DNA of 34,750 nucleotides, from NCBI GenBank assembly GCA_009838635.1, contig VXRE01000057.1, forward strand, positions 1 to 34,750. The letters run 5' to 3'. The notes beneath the pieces were generated by a model. The model was not told the DNA's origin. It ran no database searches and saw only the letters and a list, made by a program, of their open reading frames with translations. The translations under genes were made by a program, and so were the position numbers. Positions within the stretch are counted from its first letter, which is position 1. Each line of letters begins with the position of its first letter. Positions 1 through 7,345 of the stretch are shown in pieces. This DNA comes from Acidimicrobiia bacterium. GTDB lineage: Bacteria; Actinomycetota; Acidimicrobiia; Spongiisociales; Spongiisociaceae.

Positions 1-3
1 GGC

Positions 4-564
4 TTAGTCGGCGTCGCGTCCGCTTCTGTCGGGGTGGTCGCCGCCGTTGTCGTGGGCGGGGTGTTCGTCTTCGTCGGCGTGGTCGTCGTCCATGGCGTGG
101 TCGTCGTCTTCGCCATGGCCATGGCCCCCTCCACCAAAGGGTATGGGGTCGAGCAGGTCGCCCACCTCCAGCACGTTGACCCCGTCCTCTTCGGCTGCCT
201 CGATCACGTCGATGAGGCCTTCCTCCAAGCCGAGACCGTTGGCAACCACCAGGTCAGCGGTGTAGAGCAGGGCCGCCTGGCTGGACGAAATCTGGTAGTC
301 GTGAGGGTCGGCGCCCGGCGGCAGCAGCACTTCGATATCAGCATTCCCACCAACGACATTCGCTACCACGTCACCGAGGATCGTGGTTGTCGCCACCACC
401 GCCAGTCGGCCTGCCGGGGCTGTGGAGGTTGGCTCTGATACCGTTTCTGCCGCCGCCGGGCTCGAGGTGGAGCTCGGTGCAGAGTCCTCTGCGTCCGTGC
501 CACACGCTGTTGAAGCTACCGTCAGCATTAGCAACAATGAGACAGCGCGCAGCCATCGGGGCAT
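4..564 (-). CDS. znuA: Zn/Mn ABC transporter substrate-binding lipoprotein, N-terminal part with early stop
   Basis: This is the N-terminal half of a cluster A-I (ZnuA/TroA) periplasmic metal-binding protein that would deliver Zn(II) or Mn(II) to an ABC permease. A hydrophobic signal ends in a lipobox-like STAC (Cys21). It is followed by a Ser/Thr-rich linker and the family core VVATTTILGDVV, LLPPGADPHDYQ (first metal-binding His) and LVVANGLGLE. A His/Asp/Glu-rich loop typical of zinc-binding members begins near residue 145. The frame then hits TAA at 4-6, just where a second DPH-type metal motif is expected. The protein is 186 residues against about 300 for the family. Either the gene is broken or the sequence is unreliable at the edge. 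The start is supported by an AGGGAGGGG ribosome site, and a Fur-type box lies about 40 bases upstream. Confidence 0.8.
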   Translation of the reverse strand: MPRWLRAVSLLLMLTVASTACGTDAEDSAPSSTSSPAAAETVSEPTSTAPAGRLAVVATTTILGDVVANVVGGNADIEVLLPPGADPHDYQISSSQAALLYTADLVVANGLGLEEGLIDVIEAAEEDGVNVLEVGDLLDPIPFGGGGHGHGEDDDHAMDDDHADEDEHPAHDNGGDHPDRSGRDAD

Positions 565-603
565 GAAGACTCTTCCCCTCCCTCTCGTACCCTCAGGTAA
601 TCA

Positions 604-622
604 GATAATGATAATCAGTCTC
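604..622 (-). promoter_or_regulatory. Fur-family (Zur/Fur) operator upstream of znuA-like gene
   Basis: GATAATGATAATCAGTCTC matches the classical 19-base Fur box (GATAATGATAATCATTATC) at 17 of 19 positions. It lies about 40 bases upstream of the znuA-like start codon in an otherwise GC-rich stretch. Given the target gene, a zinc-responsive (Zur) or manganese-responsive regulator of the Fur family is more likely than an iron regulator. The regulator itself is not in the window. Confidence 0.75.
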
Positions 623-650
623 ATGCAGAGAGGGCAACTCTGAGGTCGGT

Positions 651-671
651 CCCGCCGGGGGCAGCGGCGGG
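651..671 (-). terminator. Possible hairpin downstream of tad operon
   Basis: CCCGCC and GGCGGG form a perfect 6-bp stem around a 9-base loop, 14 bases past the stop of the last tad gene on the minus strand. There is no T-run after it, so it is only a weak candidate for a terminator or 3'-end hairpin. Confidence 0.25.
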
Positions 672-684
672 CTGCGGCGCCGAA

Positions 685-1092
685 CTACGGTCCGACCAGC
701 AAGGCCACCGGTCGGAACTCGGCCACCGCGGTGGCTTCCATGCTCACTTCCCGGATCCCCAGGACGTCCACGGTGACCGTGGCGGTGACCGCCACCGTCC
801 TGGGGTCGTATCCCCTGTCGGGCCGGCAGTCACACCGGAGCAGTGTGGCGCCGTTGGCGCGGACCAGCCGGGCCGCCTCGTCGATCGCTGATCCGGTGGC
901 GCCGAACGGCCGGAATGTGACCGGCGCCGCGGCCAGAGCGCCGGCTTCGGCCGCGGCGATCACCCGGTTCCGAGCAACCAGCACCTGACCGACCGCAGTC
1001 GCGCCGGCCATGAGAACGAGCGCCAGCACGATCGCCGCGATCGCGAAGACCGTCACCGATCCGCGGTCCGTGCTGATGTGCCTGGACCTCAC
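685..1092 (-). CDS. TadE-like minor pseudopilin (Rv3654c type)
   Basis: A 135-residue protein with an N-terminal basic segment followed by one membrane helix (VFAIAAIVLALVLMAGATAVG). The sequence DRG-SVTVFA resembles a class-III prepilin cleavage site (G before the mature hydrophobic segment) but lacks the Glu at mature position 5 that Flp and TadE have. This matches the actinobacterial TadE-like proteins encoded last in tad operons (M. tuberculosis Rv3654c). The role is presumably a minor pilin or secreted accessory of the Tad machine. The gene overlaps the upstream tadE by 4 bases, so it is probably translationally coupled. Family assignment rests on context and the N-terminal motif. Confidence 0.8.
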   Translation of the reverse strand: MRSRHISTDRGSVTVFAIAAIVLALVLMAGATAVGQVLVARNRVIAAAEAGALAAAPVTFRPFGATGSAIDEAARLVRANGATLLRCDCRPDRGYDPRTVAVTATVTVDVLGIREVSMEATAVAEFRPVALLVGP

Positions 1093-1451
1093 GTCTCGAC
1101 CCGCATCTCGGTGGTCGACTCGAGCGGTATCCGCAACCCGCCGAGCGCCGCCAGCAGGACATGGTCAACCGCCACGGTCACCCGGGCGGGCCGGCCCACC
1201 ACCGGCGGGCGTCGGACGGTGATCCGGGCCCGGCCCGCCAACTCCGGGCCGAGCGCACGGCGGGTTGCCTCGATCGCGCGGGCGGGATCGGGCGAGGTGG
1301 CAGCCACCCTCGCCCCCTCCCGCCCCGCGGCGGTCAGTTGGAGCGCCGTCTTCGCCACCACGGTCACCTCGGCGATCGCCAGGACCAGCAAGAGGATCAG
1401 CGGGATGACCAGGGCGAACTCCACAGTGGAAGAGCCCCGTTCGCGCCTCAG
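1089..1451 (-). CDS. tadE: TadE-type pseudopilin, start codon uncertain
   Basis: The product reads LRRERG-SSTVEFALVIPLILLLVLAIAEV. This is a prepilin peptidase site (Gly, then a mature segment with Glu5) followed by a membrane helix and a small extracytoplasmic domain, the TadE-type minor pilin of Flp/Tad systems (Rv3655c-like). The ORF track extends the frame to 1715, but that would run through the whole flp gene in another frame and gives non-pilin sequence. No ATG, GTG or TTG lies between the flp stop and the pilin motif. The only reasonable start is CTG at 1449-1451, overlapping the flp TGA as CTGA. The length is about 120 residues. The gene is certain, its start is not. Confidence 0.75.
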   Translation of the reverse strand: MRRERGSSTVEFALVIPLILLLVLAIAEVTVVAKTALQLTAAGREGARVAATSPDPARAIEATRRALGPELAGRARITVRRPPVVGRPARVTVAVDHVLLAALGGLRIPLESTTEMRVET

Positions 1452-1648
1452 CCCAGCAGCCCGATGATGTGCTTGGTCACGGAGCCGAAGAACTTGCCGA
1501 TGAGGCTGGTCTTGTTGATCCAGTTCAGGAGCAACGAAGCCATACCGGCCGCGCACATCCCCACCAGGGTGTACTCGACGGTGGCCTGACCTTCCTCGCC
1601 GCCGACGGCCCGGGTCGCCCGACGGACGAGGTTGATGATTGAACTCAT
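1448..1648 (-). CDS. flp: Flp-type major pilin, DUF4244 family
   Basis: A 66-residue prepilin with a basic leader ending EEG and the mature sequence QATVEYTLVG. Gly20 precedes the cleavage point, and Glu5-Tyr6 of the mature chain is the Flp hallmark. One hydrophobic helix follows. It corresponds to the small pilin of actinobacterial tad loci (Rv3656c, DUF4244) and would be processed by a TadV/CpaA-type prepilin peptidase that is not in this window. A good GGAG site precedes the ATG. It lies 68 bases downstream of tadC, a larger gap than elsewhere in the operon, which could hold a processing site or extra promoter to raise pilin output. Confidence 0.88.
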   Translation of the reverse strand: MSSIINLVRRATRAVGGEEGQATVEYTLVGMCAAGMASLLLNWINKTSLIGKFFGSVTKHIIGLLG

Positions 1649-1716
1649 GATGAGTCTCCTTTCTCCCGCGTTGGCGGGTCTGCCGGCATCCGGCCGGTCC
1701 GGGGGGAAGTGACATT

Positions 1717-2358
1717 TCAGAACGACATGATGGGGTCGAGGAGCCGCGCCAGCGAGGGCAACACCAGCGGACCGATCATCAGGATGAGCAGGCCGGGAAG
1801 CATCAGGAGGGTGAGCGGCAGCATCATCCTCACCGGTAGCCGGCGTGCCTTCTCGACGGCCGAGGAACGGGCCGCCTCCCGGTATTCGGTGACAAGCGCG
1901 GTCAGGGTGAGCTCGAGCGGCGAACCCGATAGATGCGCCGCGCCTATCTGGCGGAACAGCCGGCCGCCGGTGCCGGTGGCATTCATCAGCGATGGGGTGA
2001 GGCCGCCCTTCACGGCATGACGGAGGACACTGTCGACCTCCTGACCCAGCGACGAGGCGAGGCTCTCGCGGGCCAGCGCCAGCGCCCCGGCCGGCGACAG
2101 GCCCCCCGAGAGACCGATCAGCATGGAGTGGGTCAGCAGCTCCAACTCTCCATCCGCCCGGCGGCGGGCTAGGCGCTCGGAACGGAGTGACCGGCGCCGG
2201 CGGAGCGAGTACCAGACCAGGCCGAGGCTGGCACCGGCCAGCGGGTTGGCCAGCCCGATGGCGACGCCGCTCGCAGCGATGAGGCGTACGCCGACCGGCC
2301 GCATGGCGGTCATGACGTACACCACGACTGCGGCGGAGACCATCGTGAAGGGGCTCAT
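1717..2358 (-). CDS. tadC: Tad secretion inner-membrane platform protein TadC
   Basis: A type II secretion F-domain (GspF-like) protein of 213 residues. It has N-terminal hydrophobic segments, a cytoplasmic region with the characteristic SGGLSPAGALALARESL and GSPLELTLTALVTEYREAARSSAVEKARRLPVRMMLPL, then a C-terminal helix pair (LLMLPGLLILMIGPLVLPSL). With TadB it forms the membrane platform driven by TadA. The true start is the ATG at 2356-2358, which overlaps the tadB TGA (ATGA). The 418-residue ORF in the track merely extends the frame through tadB. It corresponds to Rv3657c. Confidence 0.88.
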   Translation of the reverse strand: MSPFTMVSAAVVVYVMTAMRPVGVRLIAASGVAIGLANPLAGASLGLVWYSLRRRRSLRSERLARRRADGELELLTHSMLIGLSGGLSPAGALALARESLASSLGQEVDSVLRHAVKGGLTPSLMNATGTGGRLFRQIGAAHLSGSPLELTLTALVTEYREAARSSAVEKARRLPVRMMLPLTLLMLPGLLILMIGPLVLPSLARLLDPIMSF

Positions 2359-3026
2359 GACAGCTTCCTCCCCAGAAGCAGGGTCACGGAAGCGCCGCCG
2401 ACGAGAAGCACGACCCCGATGCCGACCAGGATGGGGCCGACACTCCCCATCGACATCAGGTCCGAAAGCGTTCCGGAGGCTGCCGCGGCCAGCAACCCTC
2501 CTACGGGGAGCACGGTCAGCACCGCAACAGACGCCCGGGCGGCCGAGCCTGCCGCCCTCATCTCGCGCTGGAGTTCGATACGGTCGGCTTGGATGCCGGC
2601 CAGAGTGGCGAAGGCCGCCGACACCCGGCCCCCGCTCTCGGCGCCGATCCGCACCGCGGCTCCGACCAGGCGACCGGTTCCCCGCAGCGCCTCGGACGCC
2701 GCTCCTGCCACTTCGAGCATGGGGCGCCCGGACCGGCAGAGGCGGGCCATCCGGGCCAGGTCGAGGTCGGGCGCACGAGTGCCGGCATCGACTAGCGCCT
2801 GGCGGAGGCTCCTTCCCGCCCGTAGCTCGGCGCTCACAGCCTGCAGGTAGGCGACCTCCTGGTAGGGGTCGGGTCGGCTCTGTCGGAGGGCCAACCAGAT
2901 ACCGGCGGCGATCCCCGCCAGGCCGGCCCACCACGGCAACACCGCCGCGGCTCCCAAGGCCAGCGGCTCCCACCAGCGCCGGGGCCGGAGCGCCACGCCG
3001 ATCGCCACCAGTCCGAGGATCAGCAT
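2355..3026 (-). CDS. tadB: Tad secretion inner-membrane platform protein TadB
   Basis: An F-domain protein with N-terminal helices, a cytoplasmic helical domain (SAELRAGRSLRQALVDAG and GAAVRIGAESGGRVSAAFATLAG) and C-terminal hydrophobic segments. It is the partner of TadC in the pilus assembly platform (Rv3658c-like). I prefer the ATG at 3024-3026: it has GGGAG five bases upstream and overlaps the end of tadA by 7 bases, as is common in tightly coupled operons. The ORF track begins 15 bases earlier at a GTG. Confidence 0.87.
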   Translation of the reverse strand: MLILGLVAIGVALRPRRWWEPLALGAAAVLPWWAGLAGIAAGIWLALRQSRPDPYQEVAYLQAVSAELRAGRSLRQALVDAGTRAPDLDLARMARLCRSGRPMLEVAGAASEALRGTGRLVGAAVRIGAESGGRVSAAFATLAGIQADRIELQREMRAAGSAARASVAVLTVLPVGGLLAAAASGTLSDLMSMGSVGPILVGIGVVLLVGGASVTLLLGRKLS

Positions 3027-4078
3027 GCCGTCTCCCGGCACCCGTCGAGTCCGACCTCGGCGATCGTCTCCACCCGGCGGCTGGCGTTCCTGCGGCTCAG
3101 GTGCACCACCAGGTCGACCGCGGAGCGGAGTTGGCGCCGGATGGCGGTCTCTCCCACCCCTTCACTCCCGGTCAGAGCCAACGTCTCGATCCGCCAGAGG
3201 GCGTCCTCGGGTCCGTTGGCGTGGACGGTCGACAGGCTCCCGTCGTGGCCGGTGTTCATGGCCGAGATCATGTCTAGGGCTTCGGCGCCTCGTACCTCCC
3301 CCACGATGATGCGGTCCGGCCGGAGGCGGAGAGCGGTACGTACCAGGTCGGCCAGGGTGACCCGTCCGCGGCCCTCGGCGTTAGGAGGGCGGGCTTCGAG
3401 CCGGACCACATGACCGGCGAAGTTCAACTCAGCGGCGTCTTCGATAGTGACGATCCGCTCGCCGACCGGCACCGTCGCCGCCAGGGCGTTCAGCAAGGTC
3501 GTCTTTCCGGTGCCGGTCCCGCCGCTGACCACAATGTTCCTCCGGTCGATCACGGCCTGTTCGAGCACCATGCGCTGGGCATCGGTCATCGAACCCCAAT
3601 CGACGAAGGTGTCCAGGTTGGGAGCCACGGCGGTAAAGCGGCGGATGGCAACAATCGGCCCCCCGACCGAAACCGGCGGGACGATGGCGTGCAGGCGGCT
3701 CCCGTCGGGGAGGCGGGCGCTCACCAGAGGACTGGCCCGGTCCAGGCGCAGGCCCAACGGGGCGATGGTGCGTTCGACGGCAGCCAGGACCGCCGCGTCG
3801 TCGGCGAAGGTGACATCCGTGTGTTCCAGGACCCCTAGACGCTCCACCCAGACCTCGTCGGGGCCGTTGACGAACACGTCCGATACGGCGGGGTCCCGGA
3901 AGAGCGGCTCGATCGGGCCCATCCCCACGAGGGTGTCCACCACCACATCCACTATCCCGGGGGATGCCAGCGGCGACTCGACGGACATGATCCTCCGCAC
4001 TTCGGCCTCGGCCTGGTCCCGGCTCAACTCGACATCCGACTCGAGCACGCGCCGGAGGACGCGTTCGACTACTGCCAT
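3020..4078 (-). CDS. tadA: Tad pilus assembly/secretion ATPase TadA (CpaF family)
   Basis: A type II/IV secretion ATPase of 352 residues that powers Flp pilus assembly from the cytoplasmic face. An N-terminal helical region carries ESPLASPGIVDVVVDTLVGMGPIEPLFRDPAVSDVFVNGPDEVWVER. Walker A is GGTGTGKTT (about 186-194), the Asp-box region is TIEDAAEL, Walker B is DRIIVGEVRG (about 255-264) and the His box is STVHANGPEDAL. The start is ATG 4076-4078, with GGAG six bases upstream. The gene overlaps the upstream tadZ-like gene by about 10 bases. The 722-residue ORF in the track is only this frame extended through unrelated sequence. Confidence 0.92.
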   Translation of the reverse strand: MAVVERVLRRVLESDVELSRDQAEAEVRRIMSVESPLASPGIVDVVVDTLVGMGPIEPLFRDPAVSDVFVNGPDEVWVERLGVLEHTDVTFADDAAVLAAVERTIAPLGLRLDRASPLVSARLPDGSRLHAIVPPVSVGGPIVAIRRFTAVAPNLDTFVDWGSMTDAQRMVLEQAVIDRRNIVVSGGTGTGKTTLLNALAATVPVGERIVTIEDAAELNFAGHVVRLEARPPNAEGRGRVTLADLVRTALRLRPDRIIVGEVRGAEALDMISAMNTGHDGSLSTVHANGPEDALWRIETLALTGSEGVGETAIRRQLRSAVDLVVHLSRRNASRRVETIAEVGLDGCRETAC

Positions 4079-4599
4079 CGCCATCTCCAGGCCGGCGCCC
4101 AAGACCGCAACCACCTGCCGGTGGGGGTCTGGCAAGCCGGCACGGAGTTGAAGGCGGAGCGGGAAGGAGCGTCGACAACGGGCCCCGGCCCGGGCTCCAC
4201 GCGGCCGATTCCGGTACGCACCCACACCCGCGGCGGGACCCGGGTGTCGACACCGGGGATGAGGGGCGCGACCCGGACGAACGGCATACCGTCGACGGGG
4301 GTGCGGGTCCGGACCACCACGCACGGCCAGGACCCGACCAGGGCGTAGACCACCTCCATGGCTGCCGGGATAGCCACCCCGCCGTGCGGTAGAACCGCCA
4401 GTCCCTTCCGGGAGGGGACCAGCTCGGCCAGGGTGGGGCCGTCCTCCACCAGGTCGGCCAGGGTCCGGCGACCGGGCAGGGGAATCCCCTCCGGATCGAG
4501 GTCGATCACGAGCGCCGTGCGGTGGAAGGACGCCAGCGCGAGCGGCGCCAGCATCCCGAGCACATCGTCGTGAAGGGTGTGGACAGCCAGGGCTACCAT
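4069..4599 (-). CDS. Short TadZ/CpaE-like (Ssd-like) protein without Walker A
   Basis: First gene of the tad operon, in the place of Rv3660c (CpaE/TadZ or Ssd, MinD-related). Parts fit a MinD-like core: ALVIDLDPEG, then GRRTLADLVEDGPTLAELV and LAVLPHGG. It is only 176 residues, and no glycine-rich Walker A or deviant Walker motif is visible, so it is unlikely to be a normal ATPase. It may be a reduced pilus-positioning factor. The last residues are read in a second frame over the tadA start, giving a Trp/Arg-rich tail (RWLRSWAPAWRWRWQ). Assignment rests mostly on position; the coding frame itself is well supported by operon spacing. Confidence 0.6.
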   Translation of the reverse strand: MVALAVHTLHDDVLGMLAPLALASFHRTALVIDLDPEGIPLPGRRTLADLVEDGPTLAELVPSRKGLAVLPHGGVAIPAAMEVVYALVGSWPCVVVRTRTPVDGMPFVRVAPLIPGVDTRVPPRVWVRTGIGRVEPGPGPVVDAPSRSAFNSVPACQTPTGRWLRSWAPAWRWRWQ

Positions 4600-4638
4600 G
4601 CCCTCGGTCCCTGCTGCCGCCCGACCCGGCGCCGTAAT

Positions 4639-4679
4639 GGATATTGGTTAGCATTAGTGAACATATGGCTAACGTATCC
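4639..4679. promoter_or_regulatory. Imperfect inverted repeat between tad operon and HAD gene
   Basis: In the 181-base divergent intergenic region, an AT-rich patch contains GTTAGC (4647-4652) and GCTAAC (4668-4673) as perfect arms, flanked by outer arms GGATA (4639) and TATCC (4675). The spacing suits a dimeric regulator. A loose promoter for the tad operon (TTGGAT, 17 bases, ACTAAT on the minus strand) would overlap it. This is an inferred operator; no known regulator matches. Confidence 0.4.
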
Positions 4680-4776
4680 AACTTTGGGCAGCTTGGTAAC
4701 CCCTTTCTTTTCGCGTTCTCGCGGACCGATCCGGGTCGCGAAGGCCCTAAGGCTCCCGGATCGCCCCGCCCTCCCG

Positions 4777-4782
4777 TAAGAT
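4777..4782 (+). promoter_or_regulatory. Possible -10 box for a leaderless HAD transcript
   Basis: TAAGAT lies 8 bases before an in-frame GTG at 4790, and no ribosome site is visible. This is the arrangement expected for leaderless initiation in actinobacteria. No convincing -35 is seen. Confidence 0.3.
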
Positions 4783-5587
4783 GGGTGATGTGAGAACGGG
4801 TGTCGCCTTCTTCGATCTCGACAAGACGATCATTGCCAAGTCGTCCACCCTGGCGTTCGCCCGGCCCCTCCATAAGGCCGGTCTGCTCCGGAGACGGACA
4901 CTGCTCAGAGCGGCGACGGCCCAGGCCGTCTACGGGATGGCCGGAGCGGATCAGGAGAAGCTGGACCAGCTCCGTGACCGGCTGGTGAGCCTGACCAAGG
5001 GCGTGGAGGCTTCCCGCATCCGGGAACTGGTCGAGGAGACCATCGACGAGGTGGTGGCGCCCCTGGTCTACGAGGAGGCGCTCGACCTGATGGACGAGCA
5101 CCGCCGGGCGGGCCGGGAGGTCGTCATCATGTCCATCTCCCCCGAGGAGGTGGCCCGACCGCTGGCCTCGCACCTCGGGGTCGACCATGTCATCGCTACC
5201 CGCTCAACCGTCGACGAAGAGGGCTGTTATGCCGGCGAGTTGGCTTTCTACGCCAGCGGAACGGCCAAGGCCGAGGCGATCCGGCGGCTGGCCGAGGAAT
5301 GGCGGATCGACCTCGACCGGTGCTACGCCTACTCGGACAGCGCCACCGACCTTCCCATGCTGGAGGCGGTGGGCCATCCGGTGGCGGTCAACCCGGACCG
5401 CGCCCTGCGGGAGGTCGCAGCCGAGCGTGGCTGGCCGGTGGCCGAGTTCGACAGTCCGGTGAACCTGCGGAGCCGTCTCCAGACCCTGGCCCGGCCGGCG
5501 CCGCTGGTGTCCGGTACCGTTGTCGCCACCGCCATAGCCGGCGCCGTGACGCTGTGGGCATTGAAGGCCCGGCAGCGGGCGACGTGA
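4781..5587 (+). CDS. HAD-IB family hydrolase (SerB-like phosphatase)
   Basis: A 268-residue haloacid-dehalogenase phosphatase of the IB subgroup. Motif I is FFDLDKT (nucleophile Asp12, acid Asp14), motif II lies in SISPEE, and the Mg-binding motif IV is SDSATDLPML. A C-terminal hydrophobic helix (VSGTVVATAIAGAVTLWAL) may anchor it to the membrane. It corresponds in position and type to Rv3661, which is likewise divergent from the tad operon in mycobacteria. The substrate is unknown; phosphoserine-like phosphomonoesters are typical of the family. The start may be ATG 4781 or, if the transcript is leaderless, GTG 4790 (MRTGVAFF). No Shine-Dalgarno sequence is visible. Confidence 0.88.
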   Translation: MGDVRTGVAFFDLDKTIIAKSSTLAFARPLHKAGLLRRRTLLRAATAQAVYGMAGADQEKLDQLRDRLVSLTKGVEASRIRELVEETIDEVVAPLVYEEALDLMDEHRRAGREVVIMSISPEEVARPLASHLGVDHVIATRSTVDEEGCYAGELAFYASGTAKAEAIRRLAEEWRIDLDRCYAYSDSATDLPMLEAVGHPVAVNPDRALREVAAERGWPVAEFDSPVNLRSRLQTLARPAPLVSGTVVATAIAGAVTLWALKARQRAT

Positions 5588-5669
5588 CCGGCGCCCGGCT
5601 GAAGCGCTGACTGGGCGCCGGCGATGGCGCATGCCCTGCCCGGCCGCGACGGCGCGATCGTGCGGTGCG

Positions 5670-6575
5670 ATGAGCCCTAACGCCCGCCGGATCCTCTCCT
5701 TTCTCGGGATACTGGCCGTCCTCGTGGTGATGTGGGAGGGCTACAAGTGGATGGGAACCGCGACCGGTGGTGTCTGGCCGGGCACCGGAATCGGCCTACC
5801 GGTGCGCACCAACGAGCGTTCCATGCCCCACACGTGGGACATCGTGATCGCCCTCCTCCGCCCGGCGCGGCGGGGGGGCGAGATGCTCCTCCTCGTCCTC
5901 CTCCGGGCCGCTCTCTTCACCTGGCGTTCGGCACTCCTCGGGTTCCTCCTCGGTAGCGCGGTGGGTTTCGGCCTCGGGGTGCTGTTCGTGCGATCCGCCC
6001 TTGCCGAGCGCGGTCTCATGCCACACGTGGTCGCTTCCCAGACGGTTCCCATCCTGGCCATCGCTCCGATCCTCGTGGTCTGGGCCGGTCGCCTGAACGT
6101 CACTCGGTGGCTGGTCGTCGCGGTGGTCTCCGCCTACCTGGCCTTCTTCCCGGTCGCCATCAACACCCTGCGCGGGCTGCGCAGCCCGGATGCCTCCGCC
6201 TCGGAGTTGATGCGGTCCTACGCGGCCACCCCGAACCAGGTGCTCTGGAAGCTCCAGGTGCCGGCGGCCCTGCCCTACCTGTTTCCGGCCCTGAAGATCG
6301 CGGCCACCGCCTCGATCATCGGCGCCATCGTCGGCGAGCTCCCCGCCAGCATGCCCGACGGGCTGGGTAGGGCCATACTGAACTTCGCCGCGGCCTTCTC
6401 GGCGGCGCCGGAGAAGCTCTTCGCCTCGATCCTCGTCGCGTCGCTGGTGGGTATCGGATTCGTGGGCATCGTCGTCCTCGCCGAGAGACTGCTGATACCG
6501 CCATCCCGGCGGCTGGAAGACATCAGCGAGGCCGCAGGTCCGCGGGGTCGGAACCTGAAGGAGGTGGTCGCATGA
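5670..6575 (+). CDS. ABC transporter permease, NitT/TauT (SsuC/ThiX) type
   Basis: A binding-protein-dependent transport permease of about 300 residues with multiple hydrophobic helices. The EAA loop that docks on the ATPase is visible as ELMRSYAATPNQVLWKLQVPAALPYLFPALKIAATASIIGAIVGE. I chose ATG 5670 (MSPNARRILSFLG), just before the first helix; the track's 5631 start adds 13 unconserved residues. Neither start has a clear ribosome site. The gene ends ATGA, overlapping the ATPase gene, so this is the first cistron of a permease-ATPase-permease operon. Context suggests uptake of pyrimidines, dihydropyrimidines or carbamoylated intermediates; the substrate is inferred only. Confidence 0.87.
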   Translation: MSPNARRILSFLGILAVLVVMWEGYKWMGTATGGVWPGTGIGLPVRTNERSMPHTWDIVIALLRPARRGGEMLLLVLLRAALFTWRSALLGFLLGSAVGFGLGVLFVRSALAERGLMPHVVASQTVPILAIAPILVVWAGRLNVTRWLVVAVVSAYLAFFPVAINTLRGLRSPDASASELMRSYAATPNQVLWKLQVPAALPYLFPALKIAATASIIGAIVGELPASMPDGLGRAILNFAAAFSAAPEKLFASILVASLVGIGFVGIVVLAERLLIPPSRRLEDISEAAGPRGRNLKEVVA

Positions 6576-7345
6576 GCGCGCTCTCGCTACGCGGGGTCGA
6601 AAAGGTGTTCAACCCCGGTTCCGACCAGGAGGTTCGGGCGGTCCATGGGATCGACCTGCAGGTGGAGAAAGGGGAGTTCATCTCCGTCATCGGACCTTCC
6701 GGGTGTGGGAAGTCGACCCTCCTGCGCCTGATCGGGGATCTCACCCCGCCCTCCGCCGGCACGGTGTCCGTCAACGGCAAGACCCCCGCCAAGGCGCGCC
6801 TCGACCGTGACTACGGCATGGTGTTCCAGTCGGCCACGCTGCTGGAGTGGAGGAGGGTCCAGGCCAACGTGGAACTGCCTCTGGAGATCATGGGGATGGA
6901 CGCAGCTGAGCGTTCGCGGCAGGCAGCCGCCATGCTGGAGCTGGTCCAACTCGACCGGTTCGCCAACCATTACCCGTGGCAGTTGTCCGGAGGGATGCAG
7001 CAACGGGTGGCCATCGCAAGGGCCTTGGCCTTCAAGCCCTCCATCCTCCTGATGGACGAGCCGTTCGGAGCCCTGGACGAGATGACCCGCGAGCGGATGC
7101 AATCGGAGTTGCTCCGCATCCGGGCCGAGACCGGGACGACCGTGGTATTCGTCACCCATTCCATCCCGGAGGCGGTGTTCCTGTCCACGCGCGTCGTCAT
7201 CATGTCGTCCCGTCCCGGGACCATCACGCAGGTGGTGGACATAGACCTCCCGGAGCCGCGGTCCGACGAAACGCGTGAGGAACAGCGCTTCTTCGAACTG
7301 CTCACCGGCGTCCGCGAGGGGCTGAGAGCGGTGGAGGGCTCTTGA
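6572..7345 (+). CDS. ABC transporter ATP-binding protein, NitT/TauT (SsuB/ThiZ) type
   Basis: A 257-residue ABC ATPase. Walker A is GPSGCGKST (41-49), the Q-loop is in YGMVFQSATLLEWRRV, the signature is LSGGMQQR, Walker B is ILLMDEPFGALDE and the switch His is in VTHSIPEA. This is the classic layout of nitrate/sulfonate/taurine/HMP-type importers. It overlaps the upstream permease by 4 bases (ATGA) and the downstream permease by 4 bases (TTGA), so the three cistrons are translationally coupled. It would drive import of the ligand of the Thi5-like lipoprotein encoded at 8353. Confidence 0.94.
   Translation: MSALSLRGVEKVFNPGSDQEVRAVHGIDLQVEKGEFISVIGPSGCGKSTLLRLIGDLTPPSAGTVSVNGKTPAKARLDRDYGMVFQSATLLEWRRVQANVELPLEIMGMDAAERSRQAAAMLELVQLDRFANHYPWQLSGGMQQRVAIARALAFKPSILLMDEPFGALDEMTRERMQSELLRIRAETGTTVVFVTHSIPEAVFLSTRVVIMSSRPGTITQVVDIDLPEPRSDETREEQRFFELLTGVREGLRAVEGS

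Noticed and set aside
3020-5188. 722-codon ORF on the minus strand covering tadA and beyond
   Set aside because: Only the tadA part has family motifs; the extension is the antisense of the HAD gene plus intergenic DNA, and a ribosome site with operon overlap places the tadA start at 4078.
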